Positions 34,653 to 45,200 of a stretch of DNA of 64,000 nucleotides are shown here, one piece after another. The notes under the pieces were generated by a model that did no database searches, had not been told where the DNA came from, and was given only the letters and a program-made list of their open reading frames with translations. The DNA is from Edaphobacter lichenicola (GTDB lineage: Bacteria; Acidobacteriota; Terriglobia; Terriglobales; Acidobacteriaceae): NCBI RefSeq assembly GCF_025264645.1, contig NZ_CP073696.1, positions 2,914,001 through 2,978,000 on the forward strand, in the 5' to 3' direction. A program made the position numbers and the translations under genes. The stretch's first letter is position 1; each line of letters opens with the position of its first letter.

Positions 34653-36689
34653 ATGGCTGCTGAAGACGCGAACGACCTGCGTAGAGCGCTTGAGAAGAAC
34701 GAAATCATTCCGTACTTCCAGCCGCTCGTCGAGCTGCGCACAGGCCTCCTCGGTGGCTTCGAAGTTCTAGCGCGATGGCAGCATCCCCGCCGCGGCCTTA
34801 TCCCACCCAACGAATTCATTCCACTCGCCGAAGCGGCCGGACTCAACGGGCTGCTCACCGGCAACCTCCTTCGCGCCTCCTTCGACGCTGCCAGAAACAT
34901 TCCCGATCACCTCACCCTCTCGATCAATATCTCCCTCACCCAACTCACCGATCTCTCTCTCCCCAAACACATCCGCGCCGCCGCCGAGCAAGCCGGCTTC
35001 CCGCTCAACCGTCTCATTCTTGAGATCACAGAGAGTGCTCTCGTCGGCAATACCGAGCACGCCTATTGCATCGCTACCGAACTCAAAGAACAGGGCTCCC
35101 GCCTCGCGCTCGACGACTTCGGGACAGGCTACTCCAGCCTGCGGCATCTGCAATCGCTCCCCTTCGACGAGCTAAAGATCGACGCGAGCTTCGTCCGTTC
35201 CATGGATCACACGCGCGAAAGCCGGAAGATCGCCGCGGCCATCGTCGGTCTCGGCAACAGCCTCAGCCTCACCACCGTAGCCGAAGGGGTCGAGACTCAG
35301 GCCATCGCCGACATGCTCCTCTGGCTCGGCTGTGATGTCGGCCAGGGCTGGCTCTATGGCCGCCCCGTACCGCCCGAGGAGCTCCCCGAGACCCTCGCGG
35401 CAAGGCTCAATCCCCCACCCCCGTCTACACTCACCGAACCCCGCTCCGCCGCCGCGAACTCCACCCTGCCGTTGCGCCTCGAAGCTCTACCCACCCAACG
35501 CCTGGCCCAACTCAACGCCATCTACGACGGCGTCCCCGTCGGCCTGGCCTTCCTCGATCGCAACCTCCGTTACGTCAGCGTCAACAAGCGTCTCGCCGAG
35601 ATGCACGATCTTCCCGTCGCCTCTCATCTCAATCGATACTTCGCCGATATCCTCCCCGAAAAATTTCCCGAGTGCGAACCCTACCTCTTACGCGCACTCG
35701 ATGGAGAGGCAACTGCCGGCCTCGAGATCTGTCTTCCTGACGCTCGTCGCCGCGGTCAGCAATGCACCTTCCTCATCTCCTACCAGCCCGCGCGCGATGA
35801 GGTGGATGAGGTTATCGGCGTCTCTATCTCGGTCGTCGATATCACCCGGCGCAAGCAAGCCGAACAAGCACTCATCGAGAGCGAAGATCACTATCGGCAC
35901 ACCGTCGAACTCAATCCCCAGGTTCCCTGGACCGCCGACGCCAACGGCGTAATCCTCGACGTTAGCCCGCGATGCGAGGAACTCACAGGTATCTCAAGTC
36001 AGGAGATGGCCAGTGGCGGATGGCTCCGCATCGTCCATCCCGACGATCTTCCGCGGGCCATTCAGGAGTGGAACGACTCAGTTCGCACCGCCAGTTTCTA
36101 CGATTCGGAGTACCGCGTCCTGGTCCGCGAAGGCGTCTGGCGCTGGATGCGATCCCGCGCCGCGCCGCGACTTGACGAGGAGGGCAAAGTCCTCCGCTGG
36201 TACGGTACCGTCGAGGACATACAAGACCACAGGCAGGCCGTGGAGGCCCTCCGTCGCAGCGAAGCTCGTCTGCAGGCCGTCTTCGATGCCGTTCCGTTCG
36301 GTATCGTCATCGCCGGAGCGCCCCACGGCAACGTCGTGATGAGCAATCCTCGCGCAGAGGACATTCTTCGCAGCACCGTCGCTCCTCCAGCCATGATCGA
36401 CGACTATTGCGCGGAGCGAGACTCGTATCGCGGCGACCCGTCCACCGAGTACCCTCTTGCAAACGCCATCATGAACGGCAAAACCATCGGCCCGAAGGAA
36501 TATCTTCGCCACCACAGTGATGGCACAAGTGCCTGGATCAGCCTGACCGCCGTTCCCGTTCTCGACGACGACGGAAAAGTCTCCGGCGGAGTCGTCGCCA
36601 TCCAGGACATCGACGAAGAAAAGCGCAAGCTGCAAAGCCTCTCCGACCTCAACCTTGTCCTCCAGACCAAAATCGAGACGCGCCAATAA
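34653..36689 (+). CDS. EAL-domain c-di-GMP phosphodiesterase with three C-terminal PAS domains
   Basis: A 678-residue soluble protein. Residues about 10-250 form an EAL domain with the catalytic set FEVLARW (EAL replaced by EVL, the essential Glu kept), NISL, EITES, DDFGTGYSSL, KID, EGVET and GQGWLYG, so activity is likely. Residues about 283-410, 415-535 and 540-665 are three PAS domains (DITRRKQAE; WLRIVHPDDL, EYRVLVREGVWRW; IQDIDEEKR). There is no GGDEF or kinase domain. It degrades cyclic di-GMP under control of PAS-sensed signals. It is divergent from blaI. Confidence 0.85.
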   Translation: MAAEDANDLRRALEKNEIIPYFQPLVELRTGLLGGFEVLARWQHPRRGLIPPNEFIPLAEAAGLNGLLTGNLLRASFDAARNIPDHLTLSINISLTQLTDLSLPKHIRAAAEQAGFPLNRLILEITESALVGNTEHAYCIATELKEQGSRLALDDFGTGYSSLRHLQSLPFDELKIDASFVRSMDHTRESRKIAAAIVGLGNSLSLTTVAEGVETQAIADMLLWLGCDVGQGWLYGRPVPPEELPETLAARLNPPPPSTLTEPRSAAANSTLPLRLEALPTQRLAQLNAIYDGVPVGLAFLDRNLRYVSVNKRLAEMHDLPVASHLNRYFADILPEKFPECEPYLLRALDGEATAGLEICLPDARRRGQQCTFLISYQPARDEVDEVIGVSISVVDITRRKQAEQALIESEDHYRHTVELNPQVPWTADANGVILDVSPRCEELTGISSQEMASGGWLRIVHPDDLPRAIQEWNDSVRTASFYDSEYRVLVREGVWRWMRSRAAPRLDEEGKVLRWYGTVEDIQDHRQAVEALRRSEARLQAVFDAVPFGIVIAGAPHGNVVMSNPRAEDILRSTVAPPAMIDDYCAERDSYRGDPSTEYPLANAIMNGKTIGPKEYLRHHSDGTSAWISLTAVPVLDDDGKVSGGVVAIQDIDEEKRKLQSLSDLNLVLQTKIETRQ

Positions 36690-36747
36690 ATTCGTCACTT
36701 GCGTCTCTACTCCCCATCACGCACTTGACCTGCTAGCGTAGTAGCCA

Positions 36748-38133
36748 ATGGCCCACGCCCACACCGTCGCGAGCGTCCGCTACACCTTCAACTCTCTCGC
36801 CGACCTCCTCGCCAAAGCCTCCCCTGCCCGTTCGGGCGACGAGCTTGCAGGCATCGCCGCCACCAGCGCGCAGCAGCGTGTCGCGGCACAGATGGCGCTC
36901 GCCGACCTACCCCTGCCTCACTTCCACAACGAAGCCGTCGTCCCCTATGAGACAGACGAGGTCACGCGCCTCATCGTCGACACCAGCCACACCGAGGCTG
37001 CTACCGAAGCCTTCGCTCCAATCTCCAGCCTCACCGTTGGCGAACTCCGCGACTACCTCCTCTCCGACGACTCCACGCCCGAAAGCCTAACCGCGCTCGC
37101 TCGCGGACTGACCCCCGAGATGGCTGCCGCAGTCTCCAAACTCATGCGCCTTCAGGACCTCGTCCTCGTCGCACGCAAAATCTCCGTCGTCACGAAGTTC
37201 CGCACCACCGTTGGCCTTCCCGGCCGCCTGGCCACCCGTCTCCAGCCCAATCACCCCACCGACGACCCCACAGGCATCGCCGCCTCCATCCTTGACGGTC
37301 TCCTTCTCGGCTCCGGCGACGCCGTCATCGGCATCAACCCCGTCTCCGACAACGTCGCCACCCTCACCACGCTCCTCCACCTCATCGACCACATTCGCCG
37401 CCGCTACGAAATCCCCACCCAATCCTGCGTTCTCGCCCACCTCACCACGCAGATGCAGGCCATGCAGCAGGGCGCACCGCTCGACCTCCTCTTTCAATCC
37501 ATCGGCGGCACCGAAGCTACCAACACCAGCTTTGGCATCAGCCTCGCACTCATTGAAGAGGCTCATCAGCAAGCCCGCAGCCTCAACCGCGTCGCACCGA
37601 CAGCTGAAAACCCCTCACCCAACATCATGTACTTCGAGACCGGCCAGGGCAGCAGCCTCAGCGCCAATGCGCACCGCGGCGTCGGGGGTCAGGGTGTCGA
37701 TCAGCAAACCCTCGAATCACGCGCCTACGCCGTGGCCCGTCACTTCAACCCGATGCTGGTCAACACCGTCGTCGGCTTCATCGGTCCTGAGTATCTCTAC
37801 GACGGCAAGCAGATCCTACGCGCCGGCCTCGAAGACCACCTCTGCGGCAAGCTTCTCGGTCTACCTATGGGCTGTGACATCTGCTACACCAACCACGCAG
37901 AAGCCGACCAGGACGACATGGACGCGCTCCTCACCATGCTGGGCACCGCCGGCGTCAACTACATCATGGGAGTTCCGGGAGCAGACGACATCATGCTCAA
38001 CTACCAGAGCACGTCCTTCCACGACGCCCTCTATCTCCGACGTCTCCTCAACCTCCGCCCCGCACCGGAGTTTGAAGCGTGGCTCAACACCACAGCTCCC
38101 CACCAACTCGCAATTCCAGCCATGCTCCCCTGA
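36748..38133 (+). CDS. eutB: Ethanolamine ammonia-lyase large subunit
   Basis: A 461-residue EutB, the adenosylcobalamin-dependent subunit converting ethanolamine to acetaldehyde and ammonia. Conserved stretches DAVIGINPVSDN, LAHLTTQMQAMQQGAPLDLLFQSIGGTEATN, FETGQGSSLSANAH, MGCDICYTNHAEADQDDMD and MGVPGADDIMLNYQS cover the active site. Length matches the family (about 453). The small subunit eutC is 3.2 kb downstream rather than adjacent. Two opposite-strand genes separate them. No microcompartment genes are seen. Confidence 0.95.
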   Translation: MAHAHTVASVRYTFNSLADLLAKASPARSGDELAGIAATSAQQRVAAQMALADLPLPHFHNEAVVPYETDEVTRLIVDTSHTEAATEAFAPISSLTVGELRDYLLSDDSTPESLTALARGLTPEMAAAVSKLMRLQDLVLVARKISVVTKFRTTVGLPGRLATRLQPNHPTDDPTGIAASILDGLLLGSGDAVIGINPVSDNVATLTTLLHLIDHIRRRYEIPTQSCVLAHLTTQMQAMQQGAPLDLLFQSIGGTEATNTSFGISLALIEEAHQQARSLNRVAPTAENPSPNIMYFETGQGSSLSANAHRGVGGQGVDQQTLESRAYAVARHFNPMLVNTVVGFIGPEYLYDGKQILRAGLEDHLCGKLLGLPMGCDICYTNHAEADQDDMDALLTMLGTAGVNYIMGVPGADDIMLNYQSTSFHDALYLRRLLNLRPAPEFEAWLNTTAPHQLAIPAMLP

Positions 38134-38170
38134 CCTCAACCACGCCGTGGAGCGTTCAACTGGCAATCAC

Positions 38171-39175
38171 TTACTTCCCTTTACCGTGCTTGTGCGTCGA
38201 CAACGCGAGGTCCTCTGCAACGTTCGGATCGCTGTCCTTAAGCTCAGCCAGCAGCCCCTCGTCCGACAGATCGAGCGGCTTCGAGTTCTCCCAATCATGC
38301 CGAAGCACCTCGCGAACACGATCGATGATATGGCCGTCTTTCACCTCGATGGCTAACTCTCGACGGCTATCGAAGCTGCCGGGAGCAATATTGATAGAGC
38401 CAATAATTGTGCGCGCATTGTCCGCCAGCAGCAGCTTTGCATGCAGTTTGATGTGCTTCAACTTGTGAATCTTAACGCCAAGGTCCTGCAGCACACGCAA
38501 CCCGCTAACGCCTTCGATCAGCTTCTCTCGCTTGAGCTTATGCGGCGGTCGCGCCATGACGTGGATCTCAACTCCCCGGCGATTCGCTCGCACAAGGTGC
38601 TCGATGATGGTCGGATCTTGATAACGCTCGTTCTGCAGCCATAGCGAATGCTTCGCATCGTCGATCAGCTGGCCCAGTCTTTGCCGGGCATTCCCAATAC
38701 ACCAGATGAGATGCGAATGATCACCAGCATGGAAGTCCGTCCGGGTCCAATCCGCATCGAAGCACTCCATAATCTCTTCCACCTCGTGCTTGTGCGTAGT
38801 CACGACCGCATAGTCGCGCGTCTCCGTGATGTTTTTCGTCTCCCAGTTCAGCGACTGGATGAACGCCGTCGTATCGTCGATCACCATCGACTTCTCATGC
38901 GTCAGGTCGAAGTGGGGATTGCTATCGATCACCTCGACGCCTCCCTCAACCAGCATCCTTCGCGAATCGCCATTCTCCTTCTCCCCGTCGCGCCTCTCCG
39001 GGTTGAGCATGACGCGAACCCTCACACCGCGCCTCTGTGCATCAATAACCGTCTGCAGCAAGGTCGGGTCCGAGAACAGAAACATCTTGATCCGGATGGA
39101 GTCCTTGGCTCCGTTGATGGCTTCCACGATTGGCTTGGCGGAGTCGTCAGGTAAAACAATAATGGAGCGGGACAT
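38171..39175 (-). CDS. Phospholipase D-like (cardiolipin synthase-type) protein
   Basis: A 334-residue protein with two HKD-type sites: HEKSMVIDD (about 94-102) followed by QSLNW, and KLHAKLLLADNARTIIGSINI (about 242-262). This is the phosphatidyltransferase/nuclease PLD fold, as in cardiolipin synthases, but without N-terminal membrane segments. It may act on phospholipids or phosphodiesters at the membrane. It is encoded opposite to and between eutB and eutC. Substrate is unknown. Confidence 0.8.
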   Translation of the reverse strand: MSRSIIVLPDDSAKPIVEAINGAKDSIRIKMFLFSDPTLLQTVIDAQRRGVRVRVMLNPERRDGEKENGDSRRMLVEGGVEVIDSNPHFDLTHEKSMVIDDTTAFIQSLNWETKNITETRDYAVVTTHKHEVEEIMECFDADWTRTDFHAGDHSHLIWCIGNARQRLGQLIDDAKHSLWLQNERYQDPTIIEHLVRANRRGVEIHVMARPPHKLKREKLIEGVSGLRVLQDLGVKIHKLKHIKLHAKLLLADNARTIIGSINIAPGSFDSRRELAIEVKDGHIIDRVREVLRHDWENSKPLDLSDEGLLAELKDSDPNVAEDLALSTHKHGKGK

Positions 39176-39252
39176 ACAGGTTCCCCTTATTCCTAATCTC
39201 TAACGTGTGTTCAGTCCGTTGTACAACTCTCAGCGTGCCCTTGACAAGCAAT

Positions 39253-39274
39253 CGCGAAGCAACCGCGAAGCAAC
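39253..39274. repeat. 11-bp tandem duplication upstream of the PLD gene
   Basis: CGCGAAGCAAC occurs twice in direct succession in the spacer between the PLD and ABC exporter genes. Short and of unknown meaning; it may be replication slippage or a pair of binding sites. Confidence 0.4.
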
Positions 39275-39325
39275 ATGAGGCAAACGCCACGCGAATAACA
39301 GCAAACCATAAGCAAAATCAGCACT

Positions 39326-41116
39326 CTATGCTAGAACTTGATCCTTCCCTGCATCAAACTGCGTCCGGTGCAGCTCCGCATAGAGCCCATTCCGCGCCAT
39401 CAACTCGTCGTGCGTACCATTCTCCGCCACCACGCCTCCGGTAATCACAATAATCTGGTTCGCATCCCGGATCGTGCTGAGCCTGTGCGCAATCGCAATG
39501 ACAGTCCGTCCTTCCATCAGGCGCTGCAGCGCATCGATCACCAGCTTCTCCGACTCGCTGTCCAGCGCAGCGGTCGGCTCATCCAGCAGCAAAATCGGGC
39601 TGTTCCGAACCATCACCCGCGCAATCCCGATCCTCTGCCGCTGCCCACCCGACAGAGTCGACCCGCGCTCACCCACCATCGTGTCGTACCCCTGCGGCAT
39701 GTGCAAGATGAACTCATCCGCGTTAGCGAGCTTCGCCGCAGCAATGATCTCCTCTTTCGTCGCCTCGGGACGGCCAAAGGCAATATTTTCGAGAATCGTC
39801 CCTCGAAACAGCACCGTGTCCTGAAGAACATAACCAATCTTGTCCCGCAGCGACTTCACCTTGTAGTCGCGAACATCGTGCCCGTCGACTCGCACGACAC
39901 CCGACTGCACATCGTAAAACCTCGGGATCAAGCTGACGACCGTCGACTTCCCGCTCCCAGTCGGCCCAACGATTCCAATGAACTGTCCCGGCTTGATCTT
40001 GAAACTCACGTCCGTCAATATCGGGTACGCAGGGTCATATCCAAACGCCACCTGCTCAAACTCGATCTCACCCGCAACTGTCTCCGGAGCAAGCCCATCC
40101 GCCTTCTCGGGAATCACCGTATCCGTATCGAGAATCGCGCGAATGCGCTCCGTCCCGACCGCAGCCTGCGCCACCGCATTCGTCGTGGTCGCAAGGTCCT
40201 TGACCGGCTTGAAGAACTTCGTCAGATACGCAAGATAGACCGTAAGCGAGCCGACCGTCATCCCCCCCGCAAGGATCAGCGCAGCACCACGCCACAACAC
40301 AACAGCCGTACAAGCCGCGACCGTCACCGTCACAACCGGCGACAGCAGCGCCTTCACGCTTCGAGCCTTCAACGCAGCGCTCACCGTCGCCTCGCTCACC
40401 GCTTGCAACTGTGCCTGCTCCGCCTGCTCCTGCCCAAACGCCTTCACCGCCTGAATCGACTCCAGCCCCTGCTGCACCACCGCAACGATCTCACTCTGTT
40501 CCTTGCGGACCTCATGAGTCGCCTTCTTCACCGCCTTCTTGAATCGCGAAACAAACAGCAGAAGAAACGGCGTGACAGCCACCGCAATCAACGTGAAGTC
40601 CCAGTTCAGCCAGAACATCAACCCCAGCATGCAGACGATCGTCAGCATGTCCACCACAATGTTTAGCGTGGAGGACGAGGCGAACCCCTCGATCGTCTGG
40701 ATATCGGCCGTTATCGTGCTCAGAATCGTGCCCGTCGCGTGCGTGTTGTAGTAGCCCAGCGAAAGCCGCTGCAGATGCTCATACATCTTCATGCGCAGAT
40801 CGTGCGCGACCCACTGACCTACGCTCTCGGTGTAATAGTTCTCGATATACGACGCAATCGCACCCAGAGCTGCAATCAACACGAAGACCAGTGCAGCCAA
40901 CCCCGCCACATGCATTCTGGAATCACGTCCAACCAGATCACCAATCAGGTGACGAAGCCACGGCGACAACTTGTGTTCGCCAACCACGTTGTCCAGAATG
41001 ATCTTCAGCGGCCACGGAGCAGCCAGACTCATCGCCGTCTCGACGAGCATTGCCAAAAGGATAAACACTAACGTGCTGCGATAAGGCCGGATCAGCACTT
41101 TGATGAACTGCAACAT
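39326..41116 (-). CDS. ABC exporter (fused transmembrane and ATP-binding domains)
   Basis: A 596-residue half-transporter of the MsbA/LmrA type. About six membrane segments occupy 1-310. The nucleotide-binding domain has Walker A GPTGSGKST, signature LSGGQRQRIGIARV, Walker B ILLLDEPTAALD and the H-loop AIAHRLST. It would dimerise to export lipids, drugs or peptides. ATG at 41116 (MLQFIKVL) is preferred to TTG at 41137. It is opposite in strand to eutB and eutC. Confidence 0.92.
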   Translation of the reverse strand: MLQFIKVLIRPYRSTLVFILLAMLVETAMSLAAPWPLKIILDNVVGEHKLSPWLRHLIGDLVGRDSRMHVAGLAALVFVLIAALGAIASYIENYYTESVGQWVAHDLRMKMYEHLQRLSLGYYNTHATGTILSTITADIQTIEGFASSSTLNIVVDMLTIVCMLGLMFWLNWDFTLIAVAVTPFLLLFVSRFKKAVKKATHEVRKEQSEIVAVVQQGLESIQAVKAFGQEQAEQAQLQAVSEATVSAALKARSVKALLSPVVTVTVAACTAVVLWRGAALILAGGMTVGSLTVYLAYLTKFFKPVKDLATTTNAVAQAAVGTERIRAILDTDTVIPEKADGLAPETVAGEIEFEQVAFGYDPAYPILTDVSFKIKPGQFIGIVGPTGSGKSTVVSLIPRFYDVQSGVVRVDGHDVRDYKVKSLRDKIGYVLQDTVLFRGTILENIAFGRPEATKEEIIAAAKLANADEFILHMPQGYDTMVGERGSTLSGGQRQRIGIARVMVRNSPILLLDEPTAALDSESEKLVIDALQRLMEGRTVIAIAHRLSTIRDANQIIVITGGVVAENGTHDELMARNGLYAELHRTQFDAGKDQVLA

Positions 41117-41312
41117 AGAAGTAGCCCTGGCACACAACCTAACTTTGCATTACGTTCTGGAACGTATGACCAACCGGCCATGAAAAGAGTAGAAACCAAC
41201 ATCTCCTCTCCAACAAGCTCTGATTCGGTCTTAAGTAAGTTAAGTCATCGAATGCGAATCATAACGCACATCCAGCGGCTATCATCGTCCATCGACCTGT
41301 GCGCAACCACGC

Positions 41313-41339
41313 TTTGGAGAACCGGTATTTGGAGAACCG
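41313..41339. repeat. Duplicated TTTGGAGAACCG element at the eutC ribosome binding site
   Basis: Two copies of TTTGGAGAACCG (41313-41324 and 41328-41339) with 3 nt between. The second GGAG sits 9 nt before the eutC ATG at 41344. It duplicates the Shine-Dalgarno region. Confidence 0.5.
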
Positions 41340-41343
41340 ATCG

Positions 41344-42150
41344 ATGACCATCCCGAAGAGAACGAAGATCCCCTCCGTGCAGCCCGGCAATCCATCGCCT
41401 GCGACGCCACCGACAGCCTCCGCCACACTGCAACAGTACACCCCCGCTCGCGTCTCTCTGCGCCGCACCGGCGTCAGCCTCGCCACCTCCGAAGTGCTCG
41501 ACTTCCAACTGGCCCACGCAGAAGCCCGCGACGCCGTCAGAGCCGAACTCGACCCCAACCACTTGAGCCATCGCCTGCGAACCGAACTCCCCGCACTCGC
41601 CGCTCCTATCCTCACCCTCGCCAGCGCAGCGCCCGACCGCACAACCTACCTCCGTCGCCCGGACCTCGGCCGCACCCTTACGCCCGCTTCCGCGTCACTC
41701 CTCAAACCAGCACCCTGCGACATCGTCATCATCATCGCCGACGGGCTCTCCGCCACAGCGATCGAACACCACGCCATCCCGCTCCTCCTCGAACTTCTCC
41801 CCATCCTCTCTCAATCCAGCTACACCCTTGGCCCTGTCTGCATCGTCAGCCAGGCCCGCGTCGCCATCGCCGACGAAATAGGCGCTCTCCTCAAAGCTCG
41901 CCTATCCCTCATCCTCATCGGCGAGCGCCCCGGCCTCAGTTCACCAGACTCCCTTGGCGCCTACATCACCTGGGATCCAACCCCAGGTCGCACAGACGCA
42001 GACCGCAACTGTATCTCCAACATCCGCGCCGCCGGCCTGAAGTACGCCACGGCAGCCGCGAAGATCGCCTTCTACTGCAACGAAGCCAGGCGCCTGCAAC
42101 TCACCGGTACAGCCCTCAAGGAGATCACGCATCCACTCCTGAATCAATAA
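41344..42150 (+). CDS. eutC: Ethanolamine ammonia-lyase small subunit
   Basis: A 268-residue EutC. Conserved motifs LRRTGVSLATSEVLDFQLAHAEARDAV, IIIADGLSATAIEHHA, ERPGLSSPDSLGAYITWDP and NCISNIRAAGL bind the cobalamin lower face and complete the enzyme with EutB. ATG at 41344 has GGAG 9 nt upstream; a GTG at 41299 in frame would add 15 residues made of the duplicated LENR element. It is slightly shorter than enterobacterial EutC. It is separated from eutB by 3.2 kb of opposite-strand genes, so it needs its own promoter. Confidence 0.93.
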   Translation: MTIPKRTKIPSVQPGNPSPATPPTASATLQQYTPARVSLRRTGVSLATSEVLDFQLAHAEARDAVRAELDPNHLSHRLRTELPALAAPILTLASAAPDRTTYLRRPDLGRTLTPASASLLKPAPCDIVIIIADGLSATAIEHHAIPLLLELLPILSQSSYTLGPVCIVSQARVAIADEIGALLKARLSLILIGERPGLSSPDSLGAYITWDPTPGRTDADRNCISNIRAAGLKYATAAAKIAFYCNEARRLQLTGTALKEITHPLLNQ

Positions 42151-42154
42151 TCCT

Positions 42155-42187
42155 CAAAAAAAATGGCCCGCGCTCATCACGCAGGCC
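42155..42187 (-). terminator. Intrinsic terminator of the TonB-dependent receptor gene
   Basis: On the minus strand the stem GGCCTGCG / CGCGGGCC (8 bp with one G-T pair) is followed by ATTTTTTTTGAGG. It lies 31 nt after the receptor stop. Confidence 0.85.
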
Positions 42188-42217
42188 GTCCACACAAACC
42201 GTATTGGAGCGAAGTCT

Positions 42218-45200
42218 TTAGAAAAGGAACCGCAACGACATCTGAATCTGCCGTGCGCTGCCAATCGTGTGGGTAACAATGCCGAGGCCGGACGGACAGT
42301 TATAGAAGCCCGCGTTAGTGGCGTTGCACGCAGTAGGTAGAACAGGCGTTCCAGCCACTGGAAATCCGTTGTAGTTCACGTTCTGCGCAACCTCATTGCC
42401 GGGCACATCGAAGCTGCTCGTATTGCTGAGGTTGTACACGTCGAACGTGTAATTCAAGCTGTATCGCTCGGTGAACTTCGTCACCTTCACTAGCGAAGCA
42501 TCGGCACGCTTCTGGAATGCCTGCCTGAAGATATTACGCTGACCGGTTGTGAAGTCCGTCTCATAAGGATCACTCGTCGGAACAGCCTGATTCAGGCCGC
42601 CTGCTGACAGCGATGGAATCGTAAAGCAGGAGCTCTTTAATGCGGCACCGAGAAACGGCTTCCCAGGTTCGTTGAAGGCGCCGGAGTCGCCCGTCTTGGC
42701 ATTCTTAGCATTGCAGCCGGCAGCCAGCGGGACGATAGGGTTCGTAATACCGTTGCTCACGCCGTAGTAGATGCTTCCCACTGCTCCGCTGAAGTCGATA
42801 ACGCTGTACGGCTGACCACTCTGCAGAACCGTTAGGCCAACCAGCGACCAGCCATTCGTGAAGTAGCTCTCGATGTTGTGCGAGTGAACAAAATCAGGAA
42901 GCCTGAAGACATAGTTGAAGTTGATGACGTGCGTGCGGTCGAAGTCGGCCGAGGCATACCCATCGCGCAGGTTGAGCGGGTTATTGCCGTTGTAGAACAG
43001 ACCCAGGCCGCTCTGTTCATCGAGCGCGTGAGAGTAGGTGTAAGACGCAGCGATCTGCACACCGTGGGTCATGCGCTTTTCAACGTGAGCCGTCAGCGCG
43101 TTGTACGCGTCCACCCCCGCGGCCTTGTACGAGATCGATTCAGCCGCATATCCGATGTAAGGAACGCGATGGTCGATGTTGCCGCCCTCATAGTCCCCGT
43201 CGTAGGGATTTCCGTTAGGTAAATTCGCGCCAAGAACGTTGTACCCGTACGAGTAGGTCTCGCCGTGGATTGGGCTGCTCGGAGACGCGATCCCGGGCTG
43301 GTTGAATGGAACCGGAATCACCTGGTGCCGCCCAAGGTTACCGACATAACCAAGCTCAATGGCCAGGTCGTTGCGTGGTTGCCACTGAATATCCAGCGTG
43401 TAGTTGTAGGTATAGGGAAGCTTGTTGGCGCGATCGTAAACGCCAAGCGAAATCGGCTGTTCGAAATTATCGATGCCTGCAATATTAGGCAGGTAGTTAC
43501 TCAGGTCGGACGACTTGGGGTTGGTCGGCGGCGCGCTCTGGACGTTCGTATACGGATTTGCAAGATTACCCGTTGCAGCTGTCGGCGCAGTCACTGGAGG
43601 ATTGTCCCCGCCACCGCCTCCGCACGTAGGAATGTAGTAGCTATAGAGGCTTTGCACAGGACAGCTCTGGGCTGTCACGAAGGGAAGCTGCTGGTTTACG
43701 CCAAACGGGCCACCCGTGACCGTGCCGATCGCATAGCCAGGCGAGAAGTAGCTGAAAAGCTCGCCGCGGTCGTAATACATCCCAAAGCCTGTGCGAACGA
43801 CCACCTTACTGTGAAACATCTCAGGCTGCCAGGCCGCGCCCAGCCGAGGCCCGATCCCCCACTGCCGGCCGGTCAGTGTGGTTGAGCTTACGCCCGAGGT
43901 CCCATTCTTATTGTTGCCAGCGATGATAAAGCCCGGATTGACGATCGTATCCGACGCCTCGCTATAGCTATACAAGGTCGGATCGAAGTTGAAGATACGG
44001 CCATTCTTCTCGCTGAGCCCGCCATCCCAGTCATAGCGTATTCCAGCGGTAAGGGAGAGAGTTGGCGTCATCTGAAACTTGTCCTGCACATAACTTCCGA
44101 TTTGGTTAGCGCGATAGTAACGGCTGGCGTCGCCCTGCAGGAAGGAGCTCACGTAGAAGGAGGTCGAAGAGCTGCCAGGCGTCACATATCCTTGCGCATA
44201 TGCGCTCAGGTCGTCAGTCGCCACAGTGCCGGTGCCGGTACGCTTGTCGATCGTGTTGAGCTGAGTGTAGCTATAGCTGGTTCCAAACGTGACCGTGTGC
44301 TTGCCCAGCGTCCAGATTGCGTTTCCCGAAGGCTGCCATCTGTTCTGGAATGCCCCGGTATTGGGGGCTTGCCCCTCTGCGTTAGGACCAATGTTCAGAA
44401 TTCCTGTGCTCACGAGGCCGGAGTTGGCCGCAACGCTGCCAAGCACGTTCACGATCGACACACCAGGAAAATAATTCGAACCGAACTCATTGATGGAGAC
44501 CGTCCCCAACGATCCGCCGGGAATCGCGCTGGGACCGAACGGCTGCTCATTATCTACCCAGGTCTTTTCGCGGATGAACCCTAAACTCTCCGTTGTACTG
44601 AGGTTCGACTTCACCAGATACGTGTTGATGATTGAGAAGACCTGCGCGCCGGAGTCGAGGTGTTCGGTGAATCCAGGAACACTGGAATAGGCATAGGGAG
44701 CGAGAGTGGGATCGTGCTGGTAAAAATACTTTAGCGACAACGTGTCTTTGCTATTGATGTTGTAGTCCAGATTTGCCACGACCGTGTCGTCCTTAAAGCG
44801 GCCAGTACCGGGAAGAAACGCGTTGTAGGGGTGGGCGGCAGTAAGACTTGAGGATCCTGCGTCATTCGGCACAAGCCATTTGCCGGGTTCGCCTGGAAGC
44901 GAAGGCGAGTTGAACAAAGCCAGCGCAGTGTTATCAATATTCGAAGCGGCTAGAGTGGTGTCCGGAAAAGTCCCGTTGATCATATTCGCGAAGCCGGCAG
45001 CATCGCGATTGTTATCCGAGAGACCCACCGGCACGTTGATAAAGTTGTCGCCGATCTCCTGATCCGACACCTGCAGATGCTGATACGCCACGAAGCCGAA
45101 GAGCTTGTCTTTGATGATCGGTCCGCCAAAGGTGCCCCCGACAACATACCGGTGCAACTCAGGATTCTCATCCTTAGGATCATTCGCGAGCAGCGGATTA

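Noticed and set aside
36748..38133. eutB as evidence of an ethanolamine microcompartment
   Set aside because: No shell protein genes or other eut genes are in the window; only the lyase subunits are seen.
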